Shown here: positions 23,543 to 35,876 of the stretch, in pieces
How positions within the stretch are numbered: the stretch's first letter is position 1
Layout: each line of letters begins with the position of its first letter
Assembly (NCBI GenBank): GCA_030248215.1
Contig: JASANG010001159.1
Coordinates: 1 to 64,000 of the forward strand
Direction of reading: 5' to 3'
Length of the DNA: 64,000 bases
DNA from: Enoplolaimus lenunculus
Taxonomy: Eukaryota; Nematoda; Enoplea; Enoplida; Thoracostomopsidae
Position numbers and translations under genes: made by a program
Notes under the pieces: model-generated
Databases searched by the model: none
What the model was told of the DNA's origin: nothing
What the model saw: only the letters and a program-made list of their open reading frames with translations

Positions 23543-24032
23543 AATGTAGGGCACCACTAAAAGTAACATGGGCTAATGTTTGTTTGATTTAGCGTAAGTA
23601 TATTTTAATGCGGTTCTTTCTTCTTAAAACGTAAAACGGCTCATGAACATATAGTTCGAGGGAAGGGTGACATTCGATAGACAAACCAAATCAACTCAAT
23701 TTCAGGTGGCCAACACAAGTATTTATTACTCAGTAGCAATCTTCTAAACCGAATACCCAGCATATTGAAGCTGTTGAATAATAAAAAAACTATTATATGA
23801 ATTGTATGTTTTACGATCATAGCAATCAACTTGTGAGTCAGGGTATTTCCCTTAGAGCAGCAAGATAAACAAGTGCTTGAGACACAAAACTTGAGGTTCG
23901 GAAACGCAAAAAAACGCAAAATCGGGTTTCCGATATCTGAAGTAGAAAATTTAATTTCGGATATTCGGATATGAATAATTATCCGATGCCCATAACTATC
24001 CCAAAGTGACCAAGAGACGATGATGACGGTTT

Positions 24033-24155
24033 AGGGTGGCGCTGCACTTTTTATGACGTCCATCGCCGTCCGTAACTATCCGTCACAGTGCGGTATCGTA
24101 CGCGAGCGCCGGACTGGTGACAGACGGCGTCTTACGATAAGTATAGCGCTACCCT
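24033..24155. mobile_element. Short GC-richer TIR element
   Basis: About 123 bp with ends AGGGTGGCGCTGCAC and ATAGCGCTACCCT and a GC-rich interior (GACGTCCATCGCCGTCCG, CGAGCGCCGGACTGG). No second copy was found in the window. Confidence 0.5.
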
Positions 24156-26130
24156 CAGACGAGTGTATGCAACTTACGAAGTTCATTGTATTGCAAAATG
24201 TACCACCGCGCGTTGCGTAATAGAGGAACGTTTGAAGTGGCTTCTGTAACTTCGAATTTAAAAATTTTCATCTTTGCTGATTTCGGCGAATTTAGGCTTC
24301 AAACTCACTAAACTGTTGTGGTTGCAAAAATCTCATATTTTGCAGAGAAAAAGGGTAAACGAAACTAGAAAACAACTGTGATGAATTCATAAACTCTCCG
24401 TTCTGAGTGATTCGAAAGCTCTAAGACCTGTTCATTACCAACTGGTGATAAGTGCTATACTCAATTGAGAATACGGTCAGTGGGTTGTAAACTCACACCT
24501 ATTGGCTAAAAAACGCATGTTGAGCTTTGGATGAACTAATTGAAATTTAGAATTTTCAGCATGGTAGCGACGGTGTGGGGGACTACACTCCCTTCCACTC
24601 TATGCAATAGTACCAAAGAATAATAATTTGATCTTCATAAAGTGTGCGTTGGAAAGGCCCCAGTGTACTCAAGCTGGACCATTTATTGCAATAACAATCT
24701 GTTTTATCACGTTGCTTTGTCTTTGCAAGCAATAATTATTCACTGTTTCAGGATGTGAAGAAATAAAGGTTAACTGTTGCGCAAAACTGCAGAAAGATTG
24801 ACTGTTCTGATATCAACTATTCTCAAATCGATGTTTGAAAGCGGTTACATTTAATTTCTTTAACACATAAGCAACTGAAATACACATCATATTGTTTTGC
24901 AGTGGTTGTTTGTAAAATAGAAGTTTTTTTAAGTTGAGCACGAAAGAGTTGATTCGCTGACGACAGGGTACCTCTTTGCATGCTGATAGGCCGGTTTAGC
25001 AAGTGTGGCTCCGTAAACGCATAATTGTGGAGCCACAAAAATGACACCGAAGTTTGTATAAGTTCGATTTGAATTTTTGTGGTCAATCGCCAGTCCTCCT
25101 GGCTCTTAGTAGTGATAGGAAGCAGTTGTAATCAAGAAATGTATACTTGTGTTCATATACATATGTTAATAATCTAGGCGGTGTGCTCAGTGCTACATCA
25201 CCAGATTTTGCCACGAGATGCAGAAATAGTTTTAACATTTTGTGGTTACAATGACTAAACGATTCATATTTTGGAAAAGGTTCAAAAATTTTAATGACCA
25301 GTGAAAAAAGATACGATGCATTCATCACTGCTTTATTAAATTAACAGCAGTTGAATAAATCTTTACGAACGAAGCGAGCGAGAAATCACACATTTTTTGT
25401 GTCAATTGTAGTACAAAATGTTAATTTGGAATGTTTCTGTTAGAGGAAATATGATAAAACGTATGTCTGAGTATTAAGCAATTGTGGAGCAAGTAGAGAA
25501 GACAGGCGTATTCTTGTATTAAATCTAATACCGTGGTTTTCAGAGGTTGCAAGATTTGCAAGAATATTTTGTATCCTATTAATAGGAATACGTATCTGTT
25601 GGGTAAAACACTTCCTAAGTGAACCACATTCACTGTTGCCAAATACTATTTTATTGACCAAACAGGCAACATTTTAGTCGATATTTGATGTCTGCTTCGT
25701 GTAAATCGGAATTCCGCGGTACACCACTACCACTACTCGGTGTTAAGTTTTTTTATTTTATAAAAAATATCTAACATCCAGTGTACGATAACCCTTTTAG
25801 AACAAAAAATTTAAATGTTTCACTCTAAAAATCGGTAATCAAGCATTGTGAGAATTATGAAAGCTATTGGTTAAATATATAAGTTAAAATAAACAGCAAA
25901 ACGGTTTTTATAGCCCATTTGTTCTGTTAAGATATACGACCCAAGTTTATAAGGTACAGCAGAAACTACGTAATTATTATTTGACTGCCGGCCAGCTGTT
26001 GTTGTGCTTGTGTTGACGTCAATTTTTTTGTGACCCACAAAATTTTTATGGTTTTCCAAAAAACCGTCTAGTTGCAACACCAATTTTTGTGCAAAAAAGT
26101 TGCTAATTATAGTAAGCCCATAGAATAATT
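24156..26130. other. Non-coding, no recognised gene
   Basis: Several minus-strand ORFs of 70-90 codons overlap here, but none has a recognisable domain. Confidence 0.4.
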
Positions 26131-26321
26131 GGCCAATGTTACTTTAAGTAGCGTAACAGTAGATTAAGCGTGTTCCTAACCCTATACCTAAGCCTAAGCG
26201 TTTGCAAAAATGAGTTCATAAGCCTAAGCGTAAGCCTAAGCAAAAATATGTAATCTAGAATCTAAACCTACTCTTTTATAGACCCACCAGAAACCTGAAC
26301 GCCCCTTAAAGTAACATGGGC
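26131..26321. mobile_element. TTAGGC-bearing MITE, GGCCCATGTTACTTT family, copy 3
   Basis: TIRs GGCCAATGTTACTTTAAG and CCTTAAAGTAACATGGGC. The interior has CCTAAGCCTAAGCG, TAAGCCTAAGCGTAAGCC and the conserved TAATCTAGAATCTAAACCTA and ACCCACCAGAAACCTG segments. AATAAT occurs just outside both ends and may be a worn target duplication. Confidence 0.78.
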
Positions 26322-28134
26322 TTAATAATGAATGTGAGGTTTGAGTTTGGTCAATTTTTTGCAGTGTTAAATTCAACTAAATATTGAATAAGTTGAAAAA
26401 TGCTTACATTGATGACAAAATAGCGATTTGATAAACACTAAAGATGAATCTTGATGATAATATGTTGAAATTTGAAATGCGACCACGTCTCCGGGTTATT
26501 TTAGTTCGCTGTTTGGGAGGGGTCCAGACCCAATATTCCATAACTGGTCATCCATCTGGATATTGTTAAACCACAAACCGAATTGTTTTTTATGGATGAT
26601 TCGTAAAGCGGTACCCCTGCAATAATCAACGGCGGGGCAGCCACCCCCATATCCCCATTTGGTGCGGGGGCAAAAGAGACACCCCACCCAAACAAGATTG
26701 TGAACAAAAAATATCGTTAATATTCAACTTGGATATGTATTTAAAATTTAAAATTTACAATTTGAAAAATATTTTGATCATCGCAAGGGTCCACGCCCTG
26801 TAATTTTAGGGGACCCATCCTAGTCTGCACCGGCACTGGTAATAATAAAACAACCATCCAAGGGCCATAATCAGTCACACCTGTCAGTTAGCTTAGAACT
26901 AACCTGTGGTTTCGCAAACTGCCTGAAACTCTAAAAACAGCCATTGCCAGCTACTTCTTCTAAGTGTTGTGCCCTGACTTCATTTCTGGTTCTGGTTTCT
27001 ATTCAAATAATCAACTTATATATAGGCTCGTTACACGAAGTACCAGGCCTTTTATCTATTTTCACTCTCAAGAGAGAGAGAAAGAATGAAACGGCATGGT
27101 GCAAACTTGTTCTCAAATATAGTTGCCGAAATGGTATGTCGAAAACGTTGCGGTTAACTTTTGTTTATCTTTATCGCGGCATTTAAAACGTTTACTAAAT
27201 AGTTTTACCTTGAGGGTTTTGACAATACCACTGTTTCGGCTAACTTCTCATTGCCCCTGACTCAGTCGAAATCGATCTGGCTTGTGATTTGAAAAAATCT
27301 ATTGCAGCTTCGGCACAATTCAGGTTAAGTATCGCGTTATTCGCACTTTTATTTGGAATCTCGTTTGCTTCGTTCGAGAGTTTTCCTTAACCGTTATAAT
27401 TGTGTAGCCACCCACGTATTACCACGCTCCTGAAAAGTGGTAACAGGTCACAAACTCGGGATGGGGAAAGGCCCTCAGATAGTCTGGCTGTAGCATTCGA
27501 TAATACTATAATAGGTCGGCTTGAGGTTATTTTGAAAAACAAACCAATTAAACGGTAGTATGTTTACTTTGATATAGTGAAAACTCATATTTAGGCTAAA
27601 CCTGAGTTTATTGTTCAGCTTAGGCTTAAGCTTAAACTTAAACTTTAATTAGTGTTTAATATGACATTTCCTTTCAACATTAAGGATTTAGGTGACGTTC
27701 AATAATTTTGGTTTGATTTATGAAGCAAGCAACATTTTTGTAATAAAGTCACTACATAAGTTTCCATCAGTTTATTGGTATATCTGCATTTCGTGACCAT
27801 TAATAAGCAAACATGAATTTTAGTTTGACAGCATGCCTAACGGTAGTGAAATATTAAGTTTTTTATTGTTTATTTTACGTCACTGATTAACTTTTTTGAT
27901 TGATGACACGGTATTATTTAGAGTGAATATCCCAGTGCGCTTGTTTGTCAGCGAAAAGTCACACGAGAACATCACAAATTTCGTTAACTTAGTCAATCAA
28001 AGGGCCCCAATCCTAACCGTGTACACTACGGTTTACTTTGACAGTTTCCATATAGTCCACGTTCAGCATTGGGCATATAAGCTTACTGTTGAAATTTTCG
28101 GATTAGAATTGATAAAAATCTAATAAATCTTACC
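26322..28134. other. Non-coding, no recognised gene
   Basis: There is a GC-rich patch at 26500-26690 (minus-strand ORFs in two frames, no domain) and a TTAGGC-like patch at 27600-27640 (GCTTAGGCTTAAGCTTAAAC). Nothing else was supported. Confidence 0.4.
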
Positions 28135-28403
28135 TTAACCCTCTCGCTTATAGAGTATACTATGAGCAACTTAATACAAATAGTATACGAGCAACATAGG
28201 CACTGTGAGCATTGTTTAACAATTTTAACATATATGCGCTGCGCAAAATCTCCACAAGACGTGAGAGCTTACTAGGGCTCGAGCGTCAAGCTCCTATAGC
28301 TCAGTAGTCATCGTAAACGCCTCCCACCCGTGAGACTGGGGATCGAATCTTACCTTGAAATTACATTTCATATGAAACTGAAAGTCATATAAGAAAGGCT
28401 TAA
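28135..28403 (+). mobile_element. TIR element with tRNA-like core, copy 2
   Basis: Same layout as the 3964 copy: TTAACCCTCTCGCTTAT start, conserved internal CTCCACAAGACGTGAGAGC, tRNA-like CTATAGCTCAGTAGTCATCG and GGGGATCGAATCTTACC boxes, and an ATAAGAAAGGCTTAA end. A third copy follows in direct orientation after about 15 bp. Confidence 0.72.
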
Positions 28404-28418
28404 TGGAGAAATTTACAA

Positions 28419-28690
28419 ATAACCCTCCCGATCGTAGAGTATACTATGAGCAACTAAATTGAAATATTATACGAGCAACGCAGACCCTGTAAGTAGTGTT
28501 TAACTGTTTTAACATATATGTGCAGCGCAAAATCTCCACAAGACGTGAGAGCCCCTCGAGCTTGAGCGTCAAGCACCCATAGCTCAGTGGTCATCGTAAG
28601 CGCATCCCACCCGTGAGACAGCGGATCGAATCTTACCTTGAAATTACATTTCATATGAAATTGAAAATATTCATTTGCGAAAGGGATTTA
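28419..28690 (+). mobile_element. TIR element with tRNA-like core, copy 3
   Basis: Starts ATAACCCTCCCGATCG and ends TTTGCGAAAGGGATTTA, with the same internal CTCCACAAGACGTGAGAGC and tRNA-like A-box (CATAGCTCAGTGGTCATCG) and B-box (GGATCGAATCTTACC) segments. Closely spaced direct-repeat partner of copy 2. Confidence 0.7.
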
Positions 28691-28721
28691 TTATTTATTT
28701 TTGGCATATATAGGCAAGGGT

Positions 28722-28785
28722 CCGGTTTAGGCTAAAACTAGTTTTACGGTTAAGCTCTCAAGCGTAAGCTTAGGTTTCTGTTTAG
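28722..28785. repeat. Degenerate telomere-type patch
   Basis: GGTTTAGGCTAAAACTAG and CGTAAGCTTAGGTTTCTG units directly after the third tRNA-core element. Confidence 0.45.
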
Positions 28786-30042
28786 CCATGATAGCTTGAT
28801 AGCTACAGTACTGTCACAGAAACGGCTCATTTCATTGTGGCACATAAACGAAATTAGTTTGAAAAACTTCATGCACCGCCAGATAGATCTATTACTGCTC
28901 AAATCTGTATTATTTCAACAAAAATAGTTAAATATCAGTTTCAGGCAACCGGAAACTGTCACTTATATCATGTATCAAAATTTCTTCATCACTTATACTG
29001 TGGTATTTGTACCAGTTCACAGCTGGTTTGTTGCTCAAGTTCGAAATAAAATGAGTTAAGATTAACCTGGGATGTTATCGACGCTTTGAATTTCATATTA
29101 AGGAAGCAGTAAAAATGTCTATACAGATAAAAGCCTGTCGTGTCCTTTACTGGCCGCAAAGCAATTGGCTACACCATGCGGCAGACGGCCTTATATGGGT
29201 CACAAATGGGTTACAAAATTGAAAAACGAACTTCTCACTGGTGTAAAATTTATAAGCACTAAAATAAGTTGAAAATTTTTTTCGGTAAAATGAATGTTTT
29301 AATTTTGTTGACGTTCATTGAACTTTTCTGATCAGCCGCTTGGTAGATTAAGTTTAAAACTGTTAGTCGCCAAAAGATGGACTGATTATGATAAAGGCGT
29401 GGACATATCAACATAAAAATTACTGAAATGCTGTGAATTTTTGTTGTATAATTGTTAGTTTTGTGGGACAGGTGTGGATCACGGCTGTTTAATAGGGCAA
29501 TATGCAACCGCCAGAGAAAAATCTCTCGTGTATAACGGGGTAGGATGGAAAGACCACAAGCTACCACATTTCCATATCTAATTGATCAACATGGTTTCTT
29601 TACATCTCAACACCATCGGATGAACATTAATACGAATAGAAAAATACCGGAAACGTAAGAAAATAGGGATTAAAAGTGATCAAAATACGCGATCGAAACT
29701 TATAATATCCAATCTTTACGAATAGATCCTTTTATAATCATCAAATTCTAGATTTGCACAGAAGTTCGCACCGAAGTTCACTACAGCTCATACTAGAAAC
29801 TGGTAAACTTTCGCAGACAAAGTCTACTGACTTTTGACCACAATCGGAGATCAAACAGCGTTTTGCTGACGGCTCGTATCACATTTCAGTGCTTTTGCGA
29901 AAAGCAAATGGGTCACCAGAACTGCATCGGAAATAGAATTTAGTAGACGACTGAGACGAAGGAATCGTACCCTTTCTAACATTTAATGCGTTATGCTCTC
30001 GTGGTTAATATACTTGTTGAGCTTTAAGTCTCAAGTTTGAGT

Positions 30043-30092
<50 letters not shown>
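30043..30092 (+). repeat. (TAA)n microsatellite
   Basis: About 16 uninterrupted TAA/AAT units. It lies about 470 bases upstream of the glutamine-rich exon. Confidence 0.95.
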
Positions 30093-30559
30093 CTAGTGAC
30101 CAACATGTAAGATTTGTTTGTCCCTTTCACTTTTCGAAATTATTGTATAGACAAACGTATAGTTTAGCTTTATTCGTCATGGCCGAAAATTATTAAGAAA
30201 GTCAAGCAGTGCAATACGATTCATCACATACCTGCATTAAGTATTTATTAGTCTCAGTGTGGCTTTATAATCTGCTTTACAACCTTTGACACCGATCCAG
30301 AGAACGTAGCCTATGTCTGCACTACATCATAATATAGCAATGTATTTGCGGTTAAGTCGAGTTTATTTAGGGCCAATTTCGAAGTTGTTAACTTAAAGTA
30401 AGGTTTGCGTAATTTTAAAAACATAATATGCCCTCGTTACAGTTCAGATTATCGTTCCTTTGTTATCGCTTTTTCAATTTATGTTTTTTCTAAAAAAATT
30501 AATAAGCAGAAAACAAACCAGTTTACTTAAAATAGACAATTTTGTTAAACTGATTAATT

Positions 30560-31051
30560 ATGCTTAAAAAATTACGTAAACGATTTTCGTCGCACGACTG
30601 CGGAGACGAACTGCAACGCAATCCCTCGCAAACTAAAACAGATTCACCTGATGAAGGTTACGATACAATGAATGCACAGAATAAACACAAACAACAGCAA
30701 CAACAACAGCAGCAGCAGCAGCACCAACCGCAACAAAAACAGCATAGTTTAACGGAAAAGAGTGGTGGCACAGCAGAAGATCGTAACGCAACAGCAGCAA
30801 CAACAACAACAACGACTGCAACTTCAAATTGTGACTACGGCAACAATGGCGTCGATGAATTAATGAACGATGCTAGCTTATCGAGTTCAAGTCAACAACA
30901 AGAAAATTTCAATTCGGATCATAGCGGAAATGCTGTTACGAACAAGGTACGGCTGACATCGCCGCTTAAACAGCAACAAAAACAACAAGAAGGACAACAA
31001 CAACAGCAGCAGCAGCAAAAACAAACAGCGTCTGCCGAGCAAGAGGTTATG
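30560..31051 (+). CDS. Glutamine-rich exon, probable first coding exon of the PET-LIM gene
   Basis: The ATG at 30560 opens 164 codons to a good donor, ATG|GTAGGT, at 31052; read-through would stop at 31075. It begins MLKKLRKRFSSHDCGDEL, followed by two glutamine tracts (about residues 43-62 and 135-152, CAA/CAG mixed), a threonine/alanine run (about 77-87) and a serine run, all low-complexity and probably disordered. CAA and CAG interruptions and the intact frame over about 500 nt argue for real coding. The donor is phase 0, matching the phase-0 acceptor at 41252 on the same strand, so it could supply the N-terminus of the LIM protein. The joining is inference. It could instead belong to a separate gene, or unseen exons could lie between. 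Confidence 0.7.
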
Positions 31052-31661
31052 GTAGGTGAAAAAGCCTTAATGTAGTGCATGTGCTATTTGAAATAGGCTC
31101 GAAAACAATTATGTTTATACCAAGAAATTCGTTTAACATATTGTTTAGATATAAAGTCTAAATGTTTGCCTGCTCAAAAGCTTGCGAGGAAGCTGTACAC
31201 ATGAGCCCCTGCGTTAGTTTAACGACTAAGATCCTGATCTGCCGCGTCGAATATTATTTTTCTATAGCCTCATAAGCACAATGTAGCATAGCATCGCGGA
31301 ATGCGCATGAAGTTTAGACCAAGACGTACACAAACAAGAATCGGGAGGATATATATCCACGAAAATCCTGCAAATGCTCGTAAAAGGCACTTTTGCAGGC
31401 TCTAGAATAACTTGTAGCGGTCAAATGGTTTTCTCGCTCGTTACGATTGCTTGAAAACACTTTTAGATGTGGTTATCCTGTAACGGAAGTGCAACCGTGG
31501 CTATACCCTTAGTTTTTAGATGACAGTTCCCAGTGTTGATACAATTTAGAACTTTTACGCATGCATGCTTTTATCTGAATGAAGGTTTATAGAGAGGGTT
31601 TGTTTGATACGTAGCTGTCTTGTTTGATACCAGCAAATATATCTAAATGGTTTGGTGTGTC

Positions 31662-31805
31662 GGCCCATGTATAGAAAATGGCCGGAACAGTAGTATAAGC
31701 GTATTTCTAAGCCTTAAGCCTAAGCAAAAAAATTAGTCTAAAGCTTAAACTGACTCTATTATAGCCCCTCCGGAAAACGATCCGGCCCTATTCTATGCAT
31801 GGGCC
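31662..31805. mobile_element. TTAGGC-bearing MITE, GGCCCATG family, copy 2
   Basis: A 144-bp element with TIRs GGCCCATGTATAGAAAATGG and CCTATTCTATGCATGGGCC. Near-identical flanks GGTGTGTC (31654-31661) and GGTTTGTC (31806-31813) are an 8-bp target duplication with one mismatch. The interior AAGCCTTAAGCCTAAGC followed by AAAAAAATTAGTCTAAAGC matches the 6547 copy. It lies in the putative first intron of the PET-LIM gene. Confidence 0.8.
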
Positions 31806-32735
31806 GGTTTGTCTATAGTGGCTTTGTTTTTTTTATACGAACTTCACATAATGATGAAAAACGTCCCGAGTTTGATTCTGATTCAATTTAGTGTTGACTT
31901 TTAAAATCAGCATTGTAGACAAAATGACTTAAGTTTTAAGCAAAACTTAAGTGAATACTTATGTAAGGGTTTTAGATACCCTACCACTGTCGTAGTATTC
32001 GTTGCATCGCTGAAAAAATATGTGTCAAAAATATTTAACTTTAGTATTTTCTCGTTATTTTCGGTTATTTTCCCTTGAGACTGTAAAATGCATCGGGTCA
32101 TCATATTTGTTTCGTTTTTCAGCTCACTTTTAACGTTTTATTTCAAGTCTACTCTCATGTGTCTTTTGCGCTTCAAAGACCGTTGACTAAAATTGGAAAA
32201 TCATCAGTGTTTACACTAATGTCTACCGAATAATAATGAGTACCCCACAGAGTTAAACATGACACAAGCACAGCTCGAAACGGGACGAGAGCACGTCGGA
32301 ATTTCCAATGCGAAAGTGTCTTGTGATAAAGCGGTAAGCGACTGGCTAACTTACTTATTTTTACTTTCTGGCGAAATAATTGTTTTTGGCTTTTGCTCGC
32401 CAGGTTTCGTTAGCTATGTTTTGTGAACCCTCTATCAAAAATTTCTGGATCCGCTGCTAAACAGGGTATTAATTAAGAGCTGTCTGGTAGTGCTAGCTAT
32501 GATCAACGAGGTAGTCATTTATAATAAGATTCAATGTTGATTAAAAGGTATGGTTTGAAATGCGTTTAAAATATGTCTTTTTTATATATTTTCATTTTGA
32601 TTTAACTCTTTTATAAGCATTAACATATATATCAAACCATTGAAATGTTTCTTTTCATTGGATTCTGCAGTAAGTGGTCCATGCTAATTATACAAGCCTG
32701 TCAAATGAGAGACATTGGAAGACTCGGAGACCAGG

Positions 32736-32835
32736 AAACTTAGGTTCATGTTTAGCCTTAAGCTTAGTTTATAGGCTTAAGTAAGCTTTGAGTTCGGCTT
32801 AGACTTAGGCGGTGCACCCTTAAAGTTAACATGGG
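32736..32835. repeat. Partial TTAGGC-bearing MITE
   Basis: CTTAGGTTCATGTTTAGCC, TAGGCTTAAGTAAGC and GCTTAGACTTAGGC units run into CACCCTTAAAGTTAACATGGG, the right TIR of the GGCCCATGTTACTTT family. The left TIR is not recognisable. Confidence 0.5.
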
Positions 32836-33663
32836 TGGTGCTGTAGCGACGAAAACTTTGCTCGAAGATTGCGTAGAAGAACTATGCTCAAACATTTTTC
32901 AAACTTCTTTTCAAAACTTTAATTATACAATGTTTAACTATTATCAAAATAGCCTTAAAGTTTAATTCACTTTTACTAAGATTAGAAACTGAAACGTCGT
33001 CAAAAGTAAGACTAAATTTTGCACACCAAATGGTTAAAGAGACACGGTAATTTTGTGGAACTTCAGTCTATGATCTATGTTTTGTCAATAACTGTACGTA
33101 GCCGAAATTTTTGTAAGCGGATTACATTTTAAAGGTTCGAGCTGGAGGAATTTGTCGGGCCACCGAGTGAAAAAGTTACCCCTGTACAACGATCTCCAAG
33201 GAGATTTTAGCCATAAAGCCTCGCTGGCTAACCTCTGTGTCTGTCATATTTTTACTTAAAGGCATAATGTCTACGGAAAATAATTTGACGTTAAAGAAGA
33301 AATGGTTGACGATAAACAACTTAAGCCCACTGTCGATTATGAATTATGCAAAAAAATAGCATCCAGGTACGGTCTATAGTGAAAGTATATTTACTTTTAC
33401 CTTATTTATTTTGGATTTTATTTCTGGTTATAAAAGGTTCCTCAAGCCATGGTGCCGCAACGAGTATGTTACTGTACCAGTTACTTGTCGCGTAAATTTT
33501 TAGTTATCGTTCACTTGGGATAATAATTATTAGCCAAACTGATAAAGCATTCGAGTGCGGTGTTTTTTGTTCTTTATTTACGAATAAAACCCAATACTTG
33601 TTTGTTTTCAATCCAACAAAAAGTTTCCCTACACACAGCAACGATGACTACAATAATTAGACT

Positions 33664-33782
33664 GGCTTAGGTTGGAGTTACACTACGGCAGGCTTAGAGG
33701 CTTTTATGATTTGGTTTGGCTTTACGCCTTAGTGTTTAACTTTGATTTAGTTTTAAGCGTAGGCTTAACTTAGGCTTAGCGA
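33664..33782. repeat. Degenerate telomere-type block
   Basis: CTGGCTTAGGTTGGAG, GCAGGCTTAGAGGC, GCGTAGGCTTAACTTAGGC units. Confidence 0.5.
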
Positions 33783-35149
33783 AATGATTAACAGTAATGC
33801 CGAGGAACTTTTGCCTTCAGTCTATCAAATTAACACTAAGATAGGAAAGCTTAAATGTTACACAACAGTTTTAGTGAAGTAGAGGTGAGAGCACATTCTT
33901 GATTTACGAAAGTTACGTAACGATTGAAATATGCAAACTTCTAAAGTTTAATATCGGAAATGAAAACAGATACGTCTGGTTTTGATTATAGTATGGCTAT
34001 TGTTTTTAGGTCTATTACCGTGGACAGCCTGTTTAATTTTATAAATTTGAAAAATGTTGCCCCCTGATTTTCGATTAATGACCACTTTCGATGAGTGTAG
34101 CTTAAGCTTAGGAATATCAAATAATTTGTAGCTAAATTTTCTCAGTGTTGAATTGCATCTGGTTCTACACAGATGGCACAGTAGGAGAGTTATTGTTATT
34201 CGAGCAAAGTTGAAGCGGTTTTAAAACACCCAAAGCATAATTTGTTCGAAGCTCCATTTGTTTGATATTACAAATTCACATATACGCAATTTCTTTTTCC
34301 AATTTCATTAGCTGTCGTTTGCAACACGTAATTTCAAAGTAATGCAAATTTGGTGTTGAGTTAATAGTAAAGTGTTACGTTTTGCTCAAAGCGCCTACAG
34401 TACTTTCCAACTACGGTTCGATGATTTTTCGGGAAAACAGAACAGTTTATATGTGTTTTGAAATTTTACAATTCAAACGTGTGTTCACTGTATATTTCTA
34501 TATTTAAAACCTAAAAACAGCGATAAAGGCGGAAAAATTTTTTTGTACCTTATTCTATTTCGGCGTCACACTTTGAAGATACGAGCTTCAAATGAACAAT
34601 TTGCATCGCAACCTGTTCAACACGATAAGGTCGGTAGGAGGACACCATTCTTTTATTTACACTTCTGAATTCGCTACTAGTTTATCCAATACGACTCTAC
34701 GCTACCATTGAAAAACCTATTTAAAATTTTCACGTGAAATCACCACTAGAATCTGTTTGGTACATTCGACATCAAATACTATGATTGAGCAGTTTCAGTG
34801 GTTTATTACAAACTATCACATATAGTTTGTGCGGTATTAAATAGTCTTTAGCAGCATCATAAAGAGACCACCATTAGTTTTGTAAATTTACGAGCCCACA
34901 GGGTACAAACATCACCGCTAAAGACCACAGAACTATCCGTAAAAATGTGTTCCGTTTTTTTCTGCTTTTACTAATTTGGTTATATTACTATATACCAAAA
35001 TTGCGATATATTTTAGCAATGTGAAGAATTCATAAATTGAACAAAAACTTATTTTAAGCTAAATGAATAAAGAATATTATTTTAATAAATACGTAGTATT
35101 GCCGGCTCTTGCACACTTGCCCCCTCAGAGTTTGGTTTATACTCACGCT

Positions 35150-35240
35150 CCTAAACTTAAGCTTAGGTTTCGGAAAAGCCCTACCGAAGCCTAAGCCTAA
35201 AACTTCGGCTAAGCTTTTACCTATACCTTCATGTAAGACT
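35150..35240. repeat. Degenerate telomere-type block
   Basis: AAACTTAAGCTTAGG, ACCGAAGCCTAAGCC and CTAAGCTTTTACC units. The plus-strand ORF here (35109-35300) is mostly this repeat. Confidence 0.5.
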
Positions 35241-35651
35241 ACTCCTAAAACTGTTGTATGTGGGTGGCGTTTGAAGGTCCCAAGTGTTAACGATGAGTAA
35301 AATAGCGCAAGGCAAGCTTAAGGCAATATACACGACTTAATGAGCCGAGCATTGCGCAAAATATAGTGTTTTATTCACAGTGTGTTTTCTACACCAATAT
35401 ATGAAAAATATTGTCCAGTTTAATCAAGAAGAAGACATAACTATAACTTTTAACATGAATTTCGCAATTTTATTACGTTCTTCGAAACTATTTGTCAACC
35501 TTAAAATATTGAAAAATTTGTAAACGCTACGGTTTCAAATGTATGTTTTATTTGGGAACACAAAAAGTATCATCACCCGACGCGAAAATACTGAATCAGC
35601 GACTGATTGTTTTAACCAAAAATAAACCCTATTTCGGCAAGGACTGTACTT

Positions 35652-35876
35652 GTGGACCATAACTTAAAACGCCAACTGCAATCAGAACTAAAGCTTTGGT
35701 TAGTTAGCTGCAATATTAAATTAGGATTCTATACTCAAGCAACTAAGGTTAATACCATAAAGCGTCGTACAACACAGCATGTGGTGCTCGAGCAGCGTAG
35801 GCGACAGGCTTGCAACTACGAGGATTGTGAGTGGACGCCGCCTTCCTACGACTGGCTTCGCCCACATCTACTCTAA
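35652..35876 (+). other. Unassigned ORF with coding-like composition
   Basis: Open from about 35615 to TAA at 35874-35876 without a clear ATG. The last part (EQRRRQACNYEDCEWTPPSY, then DWLRPHLL) is richer in G/C and in charged and aromatic residues than the flanks. It could be a terminal or alternative exon, or chance. No domain recognised. Confidence 0.25.

Noticed and set aside
26496-26707. Overlapping minus-strand ORFs in a GC-rich patch
   Set aside because: Open in two frames at once because of base composition; no recognisable family.
30633-30827. Minus-strand leucine/valine-rich ORF
   Set aside because: It is the antisense of the CAA/CAG and ACA repeats in the glutamine-rich exon.
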